From: Streptomyces fuscichromogenes
GTDB lineage: Bacteria > Actinomycetota > Actinomycetes > Streptomycetales > Streptomycetaceae
NCBI RefSeq assembly: GCF_014645815.1
Contig: NZ_BMML01000011.1
Coordinates: forward strand, 62,001-126,000
Direction of reading: 5' to 3'
DNA length: 64,000 nt
Shown: positions 42,249-49,983 of the stretch, one piece after another
Numbering within the stretch: the stretch's first letter is position 1
Layout: each line of letters opens with the position of its first letter
Program-made: the position numbers and the translations under genes
The notes under the pieces: generated by a model
Databases searched by the model: none
What the model was told of the DNA's origin: nothing
What the model saw: only the letters and a program-made list of their open reading frames with translations

Positions 42249-43436
42249 TCACCGCCAGGCGACGGGCAGCGTCTGTACCCCGTGGACCGTGCTCGTCGAG
42301 AGGGCGAGGGAGTCGGGCGAGGCTGTCAGGCGCAGGGTGGGCAGCGTACGGAAAAGGGTCGACAGGCCGAGGCGGAGTTCGGCGCGGGCCAGCGACTGGC
42401 CGATGCATTGGTGCAGGCCGTGCCCGAAGGCAAGGTGGCCGCTCGCGTCGCGGCGGGCGTCGAGGACGTCGGGGTCGGGGTACGCCGACGGGTCGCGGTT
42501 GGCGGCCTGGAGGGCCACGATCACGCCTTCCCCCGCGCCGATGCGGACCCCGGACACCTCGACGTCCTCCGTGGCGATCCGCCGTATCCCGGAATGGATG
42601 ACGGTCAGATGGCGCAGGAGTTCCTCGACGGCGGACGGCCACAGTGAGTCGTCGGCGTGCAGGGCGTCGAGCTGGGCCCGGTTCTCCAGCAGCGCCACCA
42701 CGGCCAGCGAGAACATGTTCGCCGTCGTCTCGTGTCCCGCCAGGAGCAGCAGCGAGATCATGCCCGTCGCCTCCTCCGGGGTGGCCTCGCCGGTCGCCAC
42801 CCGCTCGGTGGCGAGCCGGGAGACCAGGTCGTCGGCGGGGTCGCCGACGCGCCGCTCGACCAGGGCCCGCAGATAGCCGTAGAGCGCCATACGCGCGGCC
42901 ATCGCCTCGGCCGGGTTGCCAGCGACACTGGTGAGGGCGCTGGACTTCGCGCGGAAGAAGCCGCGGTCCTTGTAGGGGACGCCGAGGAGTTCGCAGATGG
43001 CGAGGGTGGGGAGTGGGAGCGCGTACGACGCGACGAGGTCTGCCTCCGTCGCGCCGCCCGCGGTCATGGCGTCCAGCAGGTCGTCGCAGATCCGTTGGAT
43101 CGCGCCGTCCAGCTGCTCGATGCGCCGGAAGGTGAAGTCGGGGATCAGCATGCGGCGCAGCCGGGTGTGGTCCGGCGGGTCCATCTGGTGGAAGAGGCCG
43201 GGTGCCTGCGGTGGTGCTCCCGGGCGGGTGTGGGGGAAGGCGGGGTGATTCGCGTCGGCGCTGAAGCGGGGGTCGGCGAGGATGGTGCGGGCGTCCTCGT
43301 AGCGGGTGATCAGCCAGGGGGTGTGGTCGCCCCAGATCGCCACCCGCCGGATCGGTTCCCCGGACTGCCAGTTGGCGTACTCGGGGGCCGGGTCGAGCAG
43401 CGGACGGATCGTGGGGAGGGGAGGGTGAGTGGTCAA
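42249..43436 (-). CDS. Cytochrome P450
   Basis: 395 residues from TTG 43436, which overlaps the stop of the gene upstream (TTGA). The I-helix oxygen-activation motif is LLLAGHETTANM, the K-helix ExxR is in VEELLRHLTV, and the haem ligand Cys lies in FGHGLHQCIGQSLARAEL. The pattern is that of CYP105/CYP107-type soluble bacterial P450s, which need a ferredoxin partner; none is encoded nearby. Coupling to the ebo-like operon suggests that it tailors the metabolite which that operon makes or moves. Confidence 0.9.
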   Translation of the reverse strand: MTTHPPLPTIRPLLDPAPEYANWQSGEPIRRVAIWGDHTPWLITRYEDARTILADPRFSADANHPAFPHTRPGAPPQAPGLFHQMDPPDHTRLRRMLIPDFTFRRIEQLDGAIQRICDDLLDAMTAGGATEADLVASYALPLPTLAICELLGVPYKDRGFFRAKSSALTSVAGNPAEAMAARMALYGYLRALVERRVGDPADDLVSRLATERVATGEATPEEATGMISLLLLAGHETTANMFSLAVVALLENRAQLDALHADDSLWPSAVEELLRHLTVIHSGIRRIATEDVEVSGVRIGAGEGVIVALQAANRDPSAYPDPDVLDARRDASGHLAFGHGLHQCIGQSLARAELRLGLSTLFRTLPTLRLTASPDSLALSTSTVHGVQTLPVAWR

Positions 43437-44851
43437 CGCGTTGTGCCTTCCGGGAGGTCGGGGGTCTTCTCGGTGAGGCCCGCCAGGCCCAGCAGCAGGG
43501 ACTTGACCTCCGTCGCGGCGTACGCCTCTCTCCCCTCTTCCGGCCGCGAACACAGGAGTACGGGGCCGTGGTCGGGGTCGGCGGGAAGGCGGCCGTGGCT
43601 GCCGCGGACGCCCGAGGGGGCCAGGGGGACGGTCCGGATGCGGTAGCGCAGGCCGAGCTTCTTGCGGGCGACTTGGCCGACGGCGCGCAGCTTCACCGCC
43701 GGGACCTCGTCGTCGTAGAGGAGTTCGGCGGGGTCGTAGCCGGGCTTGCGGTGGATCTCGACCTGGCGGGCGAAGTCGGGGGCCCGGTCGTTGTCCAGCC
43801 AGTAGTAGTACGTGAACCAGGCGTCGGGGTCGGCGATCGCGACCAGTTCGCCCGAGCGCTCGTGGTCCAGGCCGTGGGCGGCCTTGCCCTCGGCGTCCAG
43901 CACCTGTTCCACGCCGTCGAGTTCATCGACGAGCTTGGCGACGCTCTCGGTGTCGGCCGGGTCCCGTACGTAGACGTGGGCGATCTGGTGGTCCGCGACC
44001 GCGAAGGCGCGGGAGGTCCAGGGGTCGAGGTATTCCATGCCGTCCTGCGTGTGTACCTCGAGCAGTCCGGCCCGGCGCAGGGCGCGGTTGATGTCGACCG
44101 GGCGGGAGACGGGGGTGATGCCGTACTCGCTGAGCGCCACGACGGTGGCGCCCTCGCGCGCGAAGTGGTCGAGCAACGGCCGCAGGGCGTCGTCGAGTTG
44201 GCGGGCGGCGCGGTAGGTGGCGGGTGAGTCGGGGCCGGAGCGCTGGGGTTCGTAGTCGAGGTGCGGGACGTAGACGAGGGTCAGGTCGGGGCGGTGTTCG
44301 TCGAAGACCTGGCGGGCGGCGGCCAGGATCCACTGGGTGGAGGGCAGGCCGGCGTTCGGGCCCCAGTAGGTGAACAGGGGGAAGGGGCCGAGCCGGTCGG
44401 TGAGTTCGTCGTGCAGGGATGGTGGCCAGGTGTAGCAGTCGGGTTCCTTGCGGCCGTCGGAGTAGTAGACGGGGCGCGGGGTGACCGTCCAGTCGACGTC
44501 GGCGCCCATCGCGTACCACCAGCAGATGTTGGCGACCTTGTAGTCGGGGTTCGCCCTGCGCGCGGTCTCCCAGATCTTCTCACCGCCGACGAGGGCGTTG
44601 TGCTGCCGCCACAGCAGGACTTCGCCGAGGTCGCGGAAGTACCAGCCGTTGCCCACCGCGCCGTGGCCTGAGGGGAGTTCGCCGGTGAGCAGGGTGGACT
44701 GGACGGTGCAGGTCACGGCTGGGAGGACGGTGTTGAGACGGGCTCTGAAGCCGCGCTCGCCGAGGGCGGTCACGGCGGGCATGTGCTCCAGCAGTTTCGG
44801 GGTGAGGCCCACGATGTCGAGGACGACGAGGCGGTTCACGGAGTCGGTCAT
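43433..44851 (-). CDS. Alkaline phosphatase-fold nucleotide pyrophosphatase/phosphodiesterase (EboF-like)
   Basis: 472 residues. The metal and nucleophile region is VVLDIVGLTPKLLEH and AVTCTVQSTLLTGELPSGHG (Thr nucleophile expected in TCTVQST), with later YVPHLDYEPQRSGPDS, VVALSEYGITPVSRP and LDHERSGELVAIADPDAWF. This is the type I phosphodiesterase/nucleotide pyrophosphatase family found as the last member of ebo operons. It overlaps the EboE gene by 4 bases. Its substrate is unknown. Confidence 0.85.
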   Translation of the reverse strand: MTDSVNRLVVLDIVGLTPKLLEHMPAVTALGERGFRARLNTVLPAVTCTVQSTLLTGELPSGHGAVGNGWYFRDLGEVLLWRQHNALVGGEKIWETARRANPDYKVANICWWYAMGADVDWTVTPRPVYYSDGRKEPDCYTWPPSLHDELTDRLGPFPLFTYWGPNAGLPSTQWILAAARQVFDEHRPDLTLVYVPHLDYEPQRSGPDSPATYRAARQLDDALRPLLDHFAREGATVVALSEYGITPVSRPVDINRALRRAGLLEVHTQDGMEYLDPWTSRAFAVADHQIAHVYVRDPADTESVAKLVDELDGVEQVLDAEGKAAHGLDHERSGELVAIADPDAWFTYYYWLDNDRAPDFARQVEIHRKPGYDPAELLYDDEVPAVKLRAVGQVARKKLGLRYRIRTVPLAPSGVRGSHGRLPADPDHGPVLLCSRPEEGREAYAATEVKSLLLGLAGLTEKTPDLPEGTTR

Positions 44852-46005
44852 GCGGGGTCCTCCTTGAGGCCGAGGCCGGTCAGCCGGTCCCGTGCCCAGG
44901 CGAGTTCGGCGGCGATGCCGGCGGCGAGGTCTGCAGGTGGCTGGGGCAGGACGGACCAGGTGTAGGTCTCGACCTCGATGTGGTGGCAGTCGGCCGTGGG
45001 GCCGCCGAGCAGCTCGGTGAGGACCTGGCCCAGCTGGTCGGCGGTGCTGCGCAGCGGGGGTTCGGGGTCGGTGTGCAGCGGGGCGTGGAAGTGGACGCGC
45101 CAGGGGCCTCTGTCGTCGGGGAGTTCGCCGTTCAGGGCGTCCGGGAGGTCGTCGACCCCCTGGACACCGCCGGCGGTCGCCGTCCGCGTCTGGTGCAGGA
45201 ACCGGGGTTCGGCGAGCCTGCGCAGCGCCGCGCGGGCGGCGGGGTCGGCCGGGTCCCGGGCCTCCACGGCGCAGGACGCCTGGATCTTGACCACGGGCAG
45301 CCCGGCGTCCGCGAGCCTGTGCAGAGCTGCGGCGGGTTCCTCGAACTGGACGGCGAGATGGCAGGCGTCGAGACAGATGCCGAGCCGGTCGGGGTCCAGG
45401 CCGCCGAGTTTCCGTACCGCCTGCGTGGTGGTCTCCACGACACAGCCGGGTTCCGGTTCGAAGCCGACGCGGATACGGCGGCCGGTCCACGACTCCAGCG
45501 TGGCGAGGCCGGTGGTCAGCCGGTCCAGGGCGCGGCGGGCGGCCTCGGCGCGCTCCCGCGGCCAGGGGGTGCGCCAGGCCAGCGGCAGCGTGGAGACGCT
45601 CCCGAGGGCGGTGTCGTGCGGGAGCAGGGCGGCGAGGACGCGGGCGCAGTCCAGGGTGTACTGCAGTCGCGCCTCGTCGGCCCAGTCGGGGTCGTAGACG
45701 CCCTTCTTGACGACCTCGCGGTGGAACCCGGCGTACGGAAAGGCGTTGAGGGTGACGGTCTCCAGGCCGCGGGCCAGCAGCTCGGTCTTGAGGCGGCCCA
45801 GCGCCCTCTCGTCGGCGGCGAGTTCGGTGACGACGCCGCGGGCCAGCCACAGCCCGATGCCGAGCCGGTCGACGCCGAGGTGTTCGCGTACGGGTTCGGC
45901 GTGGTCGGCGAGTTGGGCGATCACGCCCCGGAGGTCCTCGGCCTGGTGGACGTTGCTGCAGTAGCCGAGGTGGACGGTGGTGCCGTCCGGGTGCAGGAAG
46001 CGCAT
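44848..46005 (-). CDS. eboE: EboE-type metabolite traffic protein (TIM barrel)
   Basis: 385 residues. It begins with HLGYCSNVHQAEDLRGVIAQ and carries LNAFPYAGFHREVVKKGVYD, YTLDCARVLAALLP, VGFEPEPGCVVETTTQAV, GICLDACHLAVQFEE and WRVHFHAPLH. The layout is that of xylose-isomerase-like barrels; YCSNVH and NAFPYAGFH are specific to EboE. In cyanobacteria the ebo genes are needed to export a scytonemin precursor to the periplasm. It lies 7 bases downstream of the TatD-like gene and overlaps the phosphodiesterase gene. Confidence 0.88.
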   Translation of the reverse strand: MRFLHPDGTTVHLGYCSNVHQAEDLRGVIAQLADHAEPVREHLGVDRLGIGLWLARGVVTELAADERALGRLKTELLARGLETVTLNAFPYAGFHREVVKKGVYDPDWADEARLQYTLDCARVLAALLPHDTALGSVSTLPLAWRTPWPRERAEAARRALDRLTTGLATLESWTGRRIRVGFEPEPGCVVETTTQAVRKLGGLDPDRLGICLDACHLAVQFEEPAAALHRLADAGLPVVKIQASCAVEARDPADPAARAALRRLAEPRFLHQTRTATAGGVQGVDDLPDALNGELPDDRGPWRVHFHAPLHTDPEPPLRSTADQLGQVLTELLGGPTADCHHIEVETYTWSVLPQPPADLAAGIAAELAWARDRLTGLGLKEDPA

Positions 46006-46012
46006 GGCACGT

Positions 46013-46879
46013 TCACGCTCCCCCGCGACGGATGGAGTTGCCCTGGAAGGTGGCGTCCTCGTCGCGCCCGGGTTCGTCAGGACAGGGGTCGAGCTCCAGC
46101 CGTCCGCTCTGGCCGTAGAAGGCGACGGGGTTGCGCCACATCACCGTGTCCACGCGGTCGTCGTCGAACCCGGCGGCGAGCATGGCGTCGGCGGTCCTGC
46201 GGGTCTTGAGCGGGTCCGAACGGCCCCAGTCGGCGGCCGAGTTGACGAGGACGCGCGCGGTGCCGAACTCCTTGAGGATCTCGATCATCCGGTCCTCGCT
46301 CATCTTGGTCTTCGGGTAGACCGAGAAGCCGGCCCAGCAGCCGCTGTCGAGGACCATGCCGACGGTGAGTTCGTTGAGGTGGTCGAGGACGACCAGTTCG
46401 GGGGCGATGCCCGACTCCCGTACGACGTCCAGGGTGCGCCGGGTACCGGCCGTCTTGTCGCGGTGCGGGGTGTGGACGAGGGCGGGCAGGCCGTGCTCGA
46501 CGGCGAGCTGGAGCTGGCGGGCGAGCGCCTCGTCCTCCTCGGGAGTCATGGAGTCGTAGCCGATCTCGCCGACGGCGACGACCCGGTCCTTGGCGAGGTA
46601 GCGGTCGAGCTCGTCGAGGACCGGGGTGCAGCGCGGGTCGTTCGCCTCCTTGGGGTTGAGCGCGATCGTGCAGTAGTGCTGGATGCCGAACTGGGCTGCG
46701 CGGTAGGGCTCCCAGCCCAGCAGCGCGTCGAAGTAGTCGTAGAAGCTCTCGGGTGAGGTCCGGGGCTGGCCCAGCCAGAAAGCGGGCTCGACGACGGCGC
46801 GCACACCGGCGGCGTGCATCGCCTCGTAGTCGTCGGTGGTGCGGGAGGTCATGTGGATGTGGGGGTCGAAGATGCGCAC
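46013..46879 (-). CDS. TatD-family metal-dependent hydrolase (EboB-like)
   Basis: 288 residues. The metal-binding HxH is in MRIFDPHIHMTSR, further ligands are expected in KDRVVAVGEIGYDSMTPEED (Glu), LPALVHTPHRDKTAGTRRT (His) and VNSAADWGRSDPL (Asp). The long spacing and the sequence place it in the ebo-associated TatD group. The start is 2 bases after the EboA stop, so translation is coupled. Confidence 0.85.
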   Translation of the reverse strand: MRIFDPHIHMTSRTTDDYEAMHAAGVRAVVEPAFWLGQPRTSPESFYDYFDALLGWEPYRAAQFGIQHYCTIALNPKEANDPRCTPVLDELDRYLAKDRVVAVGEIGYDSMTPEEDEALARQLQLAVEHGLPALVHTPHRDKTAGTRRTLDVVRESGIAPELVVLDHLNELTVGMVLDSGCWAGFSVYPKTKMSEDRMIEILKEFGTARVLVNSAADWGRSDPLKTRRTADAMLAAGFDDDRVDTVMWRNPVAFYGQSGRLELDPCPDEPGRDEDATFQGNSIRRGGA

Positions 46880-46881
46880 GG

Positions 46882-47574
46882 TCAGATCTGTTCCTTGAGG
46901 TCGCTCTTGAGCTGCTTCTCGACGGCGGCGGGTGCTTCGCTGATGACGTCCGGGAAGGCGCGGACCACGGGCCGGATGTCCTGCGGTACGTCACGTCCCG
47001 CGGCGATCCGTTCCTGTGCGAAGGCGGCCAGCATGCGGGCCAGTTCACGGTCGGCGCGGGTGTGGACCCCGTGGACGCGGTCGAGTGGGATCTCGTAGAA
47101 GACGCACTTCAGTACGGCCTGGCGGTACTCGGCGTCCGGGAGGTGTGCGGTGGCGTACGGGCCGAGGGCGGCCTCGATCAGGGTGGTGTCGTTGCCGCGC
47201 AGGGCATCGCGGACGACGGGGAGGGCGAGTTCGCCGAGGTCGAGCAGCGGGAGGGTGCGCAGGACGGCGCGCTGCTCCGCCGGGTCGCCGTGCCGGTGGA
47301 GCAGGGTCACCTCGTCGGCGAGCGCCGGACCGGTCCGGGGCAGGGCGGTGAGCAGAACGGCTCGGGCGGCCTCGTCGACGGTCCAGTGCTCGGTGAGACG
47401 TGCCCGTCCGCAGCGCCTTCGCGCGGCGGGGAAGAGTCTTCGTATCGCGGCGGGTTCGGCGGTGATCGTCGCGGCGGCCTCGTCTAGCCAGACGCGGGCG
47501 GCCGTGTCCAACGCGGCGCGCAGGGCGGTGTGCGGAACGGCCGGGGTGGGAGGGAAAGGGTCGGCGACACTCAT
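46882..47574 (-). CDS. eboA: EboA-domain protein
   Basis: 230 residues from ATG 47574. It is an all-helical protein, with HWTVDEAARAVLLTALPR, LDLGELALPVVRDALRGNDT, ALGPYATAHLPDAEYRQAVL and KCVFYEIPLDRVHGVHTRAD. The block PYA..HLP...ySQAVLKCVF is the conserved part of EboA. No catalytic residues are known. It is 49 bases downstream of the TIM-barrel gene. Confidence 0.82.
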   Translation of the reverse strand: MSVADPFPPTPAVPHTALRAALDTAARVWLDEAAATITAEPAAIRRLFPAARRRCGRARLTEHWTVDEAARAVLLTALPRTGPALADEVTLLHRHGDPAEQRAVLRTLPLLDLGELALPVVRDALRGNDTTLIEAALGPYATAHLPDAEYRQAVLKCVFYEIPLDRVHGVHTRADRELARMLAAFAQERIAAGRDVPQDIRPVVRAFPDVISEAPAAVEKQLKSDLKEQI

Positions 47575-47623
47575 GGCAACCTTCGCAGAAGACAAGAGGA
47601 GTTCGCTGGGGAGAGGTCGGCTG

Positions 47624-48484
47624 TCAGGCCGATGCCGCGCGCAGGAACTCGATCGAACGTCGGGCGATGTCGGGGGCGTCGAGCGACCCGCCCTGGATCT
47701 CGACGGACACCAGCCCCTGGTGCCGAAGGTCGCGCAGGGCGGCGAGCACGGGCGGGAAGTCGATCTCGCCGGAGCCGAATTCGAGATGGTGGTGGACACC
47801 GCGCCGCATGTCCTCGATCTGCACGTTGCGCAGCCTCGGCGCGGCCTGGCGCACGCAGTCGAGGACCGGCCGTTCCTCGACGCAGTGCGCGTGGCCGATG
47901 TCCAGGGTGATCCCGAACAGTTCGTGCCCGTCGACGAGTTCGGCGAGGTGCAGGCACCGTTCCACGGTGTCGACGAACATGTACGGTTCGGGTTCGAAGG
48001 CCAGCGCCACGCCGTACGTCTCCGCCGTCGGCAGCAGGGCCTCGATCCCGGCGGCGAGCCGCTTCCACGCGTCCTGCTCGGGCAGCCCGTTCGGCGCGGG
48101 CCCGCTGCACAGGTGGACGGTGGGCGAGCCGAGGTCGGCGGCGATGCGCAGGGCGCGCCGCAGCAGGTCGGTCCTCGCCTCGGCGCCGTCCGACATCAGC
48201 GTCGGCAGGTGTTTGCCCGAAGGGTCGAGGAAGTAGGGCGCGCCGGTCTCCACCGTGATGTCGAGGCCGTGCCGGGCGAGTTGCCCGGCCAGCACGCTCA
48301 CGCGTCGGGACAGGTCGTCGGCGTACGGGTCGAGGTGGATGTGGTCGAGGGTGAGGGCGACTCCGTCGTAGCCCAGGTCGGCGAGGACGGCGAGGACGTC
48401 GGCCAGCCGGTGCTGGGTGAAGCCGTTGGTGCCGTAACCGAAACTGAGGGGGGCGGGGAGAGGGCTCAAGGTGTTGGTCCTCAC
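47624..48484 (-). CDS. Sugar phosphate isomerase/epimerase-like TIM barrel
   Basis: 286 residues if GTG 48484 is used; GTG 48517, which overlaps the prenyltransferase gene, is also possible, and neither has a clear ribosome binding site. SFGYGTNGFTQHRLADVLAV, GYDGVALTLDHIHLDP, VTVETGAPYFLDP-like ITVETGAPYFLD, ALAFEPEPYMFVDTVERCL and FGITLDIGHAHCVEE with GLVSVEIQGGS are typical of the AP-endonuclease 2/xylose-isomerase fold with Glu, Asp, His and Glu metal ligands. This gene is a usual member of actinobacterial ebo-like clusters. Substrate unknown. Confidence 0.82.
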   Translation of the reverse strand: MRTNTLSPLPAPLSFGYGTNGFTQHRLADVLAVLADLGYDGVALTLDHIHLDPYADDLSRRVSVLAGQLARHGLDITVETGAPYFLDPSGKHLPTLMSDGAEARTDLLRRALRIAADLGSPTVHLCSGPAPNGLPEQDAWKRLAAGIEALLPTAETYGVALAFEPEPYMFVDTVERCLHLAELVDGHELFGITLDIGHAHCVEERPVLDCVRQAAPRLRNVQIEDMRRGVHHHLEFGSGEIDFPPVLAALRDLRHQGLVSVEIQGGSLDAPDIARRSIEFLRAASA

Positions 48485-48500
48485 AGGGAGGTGGTGGGTC

Positions 48501-49445
48501 TCAGGTGGGGGATACACGGCGGGCCAACCGCCCAGCTAGAGGGTGGAGGATGCCGAGCGCCGCGGCGAGGGCGGGCGCCCCGCCCCGCGCGGTCAGTGCC
48601 GCCTGCAGGGGCATCAGCCCGAGGATCCCGGCGCCCACAGCCCGCCGCACGTTCTCCCCCGAGGGCTCCTGCACGGCGCGGGCCTGGGCGGATCCATAGG
48701 TGCCGAGGTAGGCGAGGGCGCCGGCGGCGGCGAGGCCGGCGCGCGGCTTCGCGTTTGTGGCGCGGGCCTTGGCCGGGAGCGCCGTGGCCAGTGCGGTGGC
48801 CGCCGAGACGGCGAGCGTCGAGGCCGGCACGCGCGCCGGGGCACCCGAGATCTCGTGGCGGCTGAGGGCCATCAGTGTGCCGGTGTGGATGCCGACCAGT
48901 GCGGCGGGTACGGCGCTGCGCCGCAGCGCCTCGGCAGTCGAATGGGCACCCGGGCCGGGGACGAGTGCTCCGGCCAGGACGTCCAGAGTGCGGGCTCCCG
49001 CCATGGCGACCGCGCCCGCCGGGGTGGACTTGAGCTTCAGGTTGTACGCCCAGACCAGACCCGCCAAGGGGAGCGCCCCCAGCAGGCTGCGGCGACCGCC
49101 CGCCGCGGCGGCGAGGCCGAGGCCCGCAGCGGTGAGTCCGCCGGCCACGGCGAGCGCGGCACGGCGCGGTACGCGCCCCGAGGGCACCGGGCGCTCGGGG
49201 CGTTCCACGGCGTCGACGGTGGCGTCGGCGTAGTCGTTGAGGGCCATTCCGGCCCAGTAGAGGCACACAGAGGATCCGATGATTCCGAGAGTGCGGGCGC
49301 CGGTCGGGCGTCCGGCGGCGGCCGCTCCCGCGATCACGTCGCCGGGGACACTCAACGCGGCCGGCGCTCTCACGAGCAGCGCGAGGTCGGCGAGGCGCAC
49401 GGCAGACCGGGATCCGAAGCGGAGGACCGCTTTCCGATCTTTCAT
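48501..49445 (-). CDS. eboC: UbiA-family prenyltransferase, SCO3242/EboC-like
   Basis: 314 residues, multi-pass membrane protein. The aspartate-rich motif is in MALNDYADATVDAVERPERP, preceded by ALLVRAPAALSVPGDVIAGA. The second motif region (TLMALSRHEISG) follows. Helices cover most of residues 50-310. UbiA enzymes transfer prenyl groups to an acceptor in the membrane. It is the first gene of the ebo-like operon; its start is 150 bases from the IS3 element. EboD (3-dehydroquinate synthase-like) is not found between here and 43433 nor upstream. Confidence 0.85.
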   Translation of the reverse strand: MKDRKAVLRFGSRSAVRLADLALLVRAPAALSVPGDVIAGAAAAGRPTGARTLGIIGSSVCLYWAGMALNDYADATVDAVERPERPVPSGRVPRRAALAVAGGLTAAGLGLAAAAGGRRSLLGALPLAGLVWAYNLKLKSTPAGAVAMAGARTLDVLAGALVPGPGAHSTAEALRRSAVPAALVGIHTGTLMALSRHEISGAPARVPASTLAVSAATALATALPAKARATNAKPRAGLAAAGALAYLGTYGSAQARAVQEPSGENVRRAVGAGILGLMPLQAALTARGGAPALAAALGILHPLAGRLARRVSPT

Positions 49446-49598
49446 GACCGCACTTTACTCACGACAGTTGAACACTCGGCCAGTCCATCTCCAGTTGAGT
49501 CAAGTGACAAACAGTACATAGGTTTTCCATAGCGTGAAGCGCCAACTCCGTTGTAAATGTGGAAAGTTCGTGCGGTCTCACGTTGCCTGTCACCACCG

Positions 49599-49980
49599 TG
49601 AACCGTTCCGGGTTCGGTGGAGGGCGCTGATCCTTGGAAGGATGCACACCTCGATCGCCTTCACCGAGCGCCTGGCCCACGCCGGCATCGCCCCCTCGGT
49701 CGGCAGTGTCGCCGATGCGTACGACGACGCCCTCGCCGAGTCCACCATCGACCTGTTCAAGACCGAGCTGATCAACCGCCGCGGACCGTGGAAGTCCTTC
49801 ACGGACGTCGAGTTCGCCACCGCCGAGTGGATCGACTGGTACAACCATCACCGACTCCACGGGGCTCTCGGCCACACATCACCAGCCGAGTACGAAACCG
49901 CCTACCATCACCAGCACACCCGCGCCAACGAACCCGTCAGCGCGTGACATCCCAGCTCTCCACCGAACCCGAACGGTTCA
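49599..49980 (+). mobile_element. Internally deleted IS3-family element with intact ends
   Basis: The ends are TGAACCGTTCCGGGTTCGG (from 49599) and its inverted copy ending CGGTTCA (to 49980); the terminal repeats are about 24 bases with one single-base gap. The flanking trinucleotide CCG occurs on both sides (49596-49598 and 49981-49983), which fits the 3-base target duplication of many IS3 elements. Only the C-terminal part of the transposase is left inside. With 382 bases it is MITE-like and could have moved in trans. It sits in the 3' end of the RHS gene. Confidence 0.78.
49630..49947 (+). pseudogene. IS3-family transposase OrfB, C-terminal fragment
   Basis: HTSIAFTERLAHAGIAPSVG, then VADAYDDALAESTIDLFKTE and WIDWYNHHRLHGALGHTSPA, is the C-terminal part of the DDE domain, with the third acidic residue in AESTIDLFKTE. 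The N-terminal part with the first two Asp residues and OrfA are missing, so it cannot transpose itself. Confidence 0.85.
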
Positions 49981-49983
49981 CCG

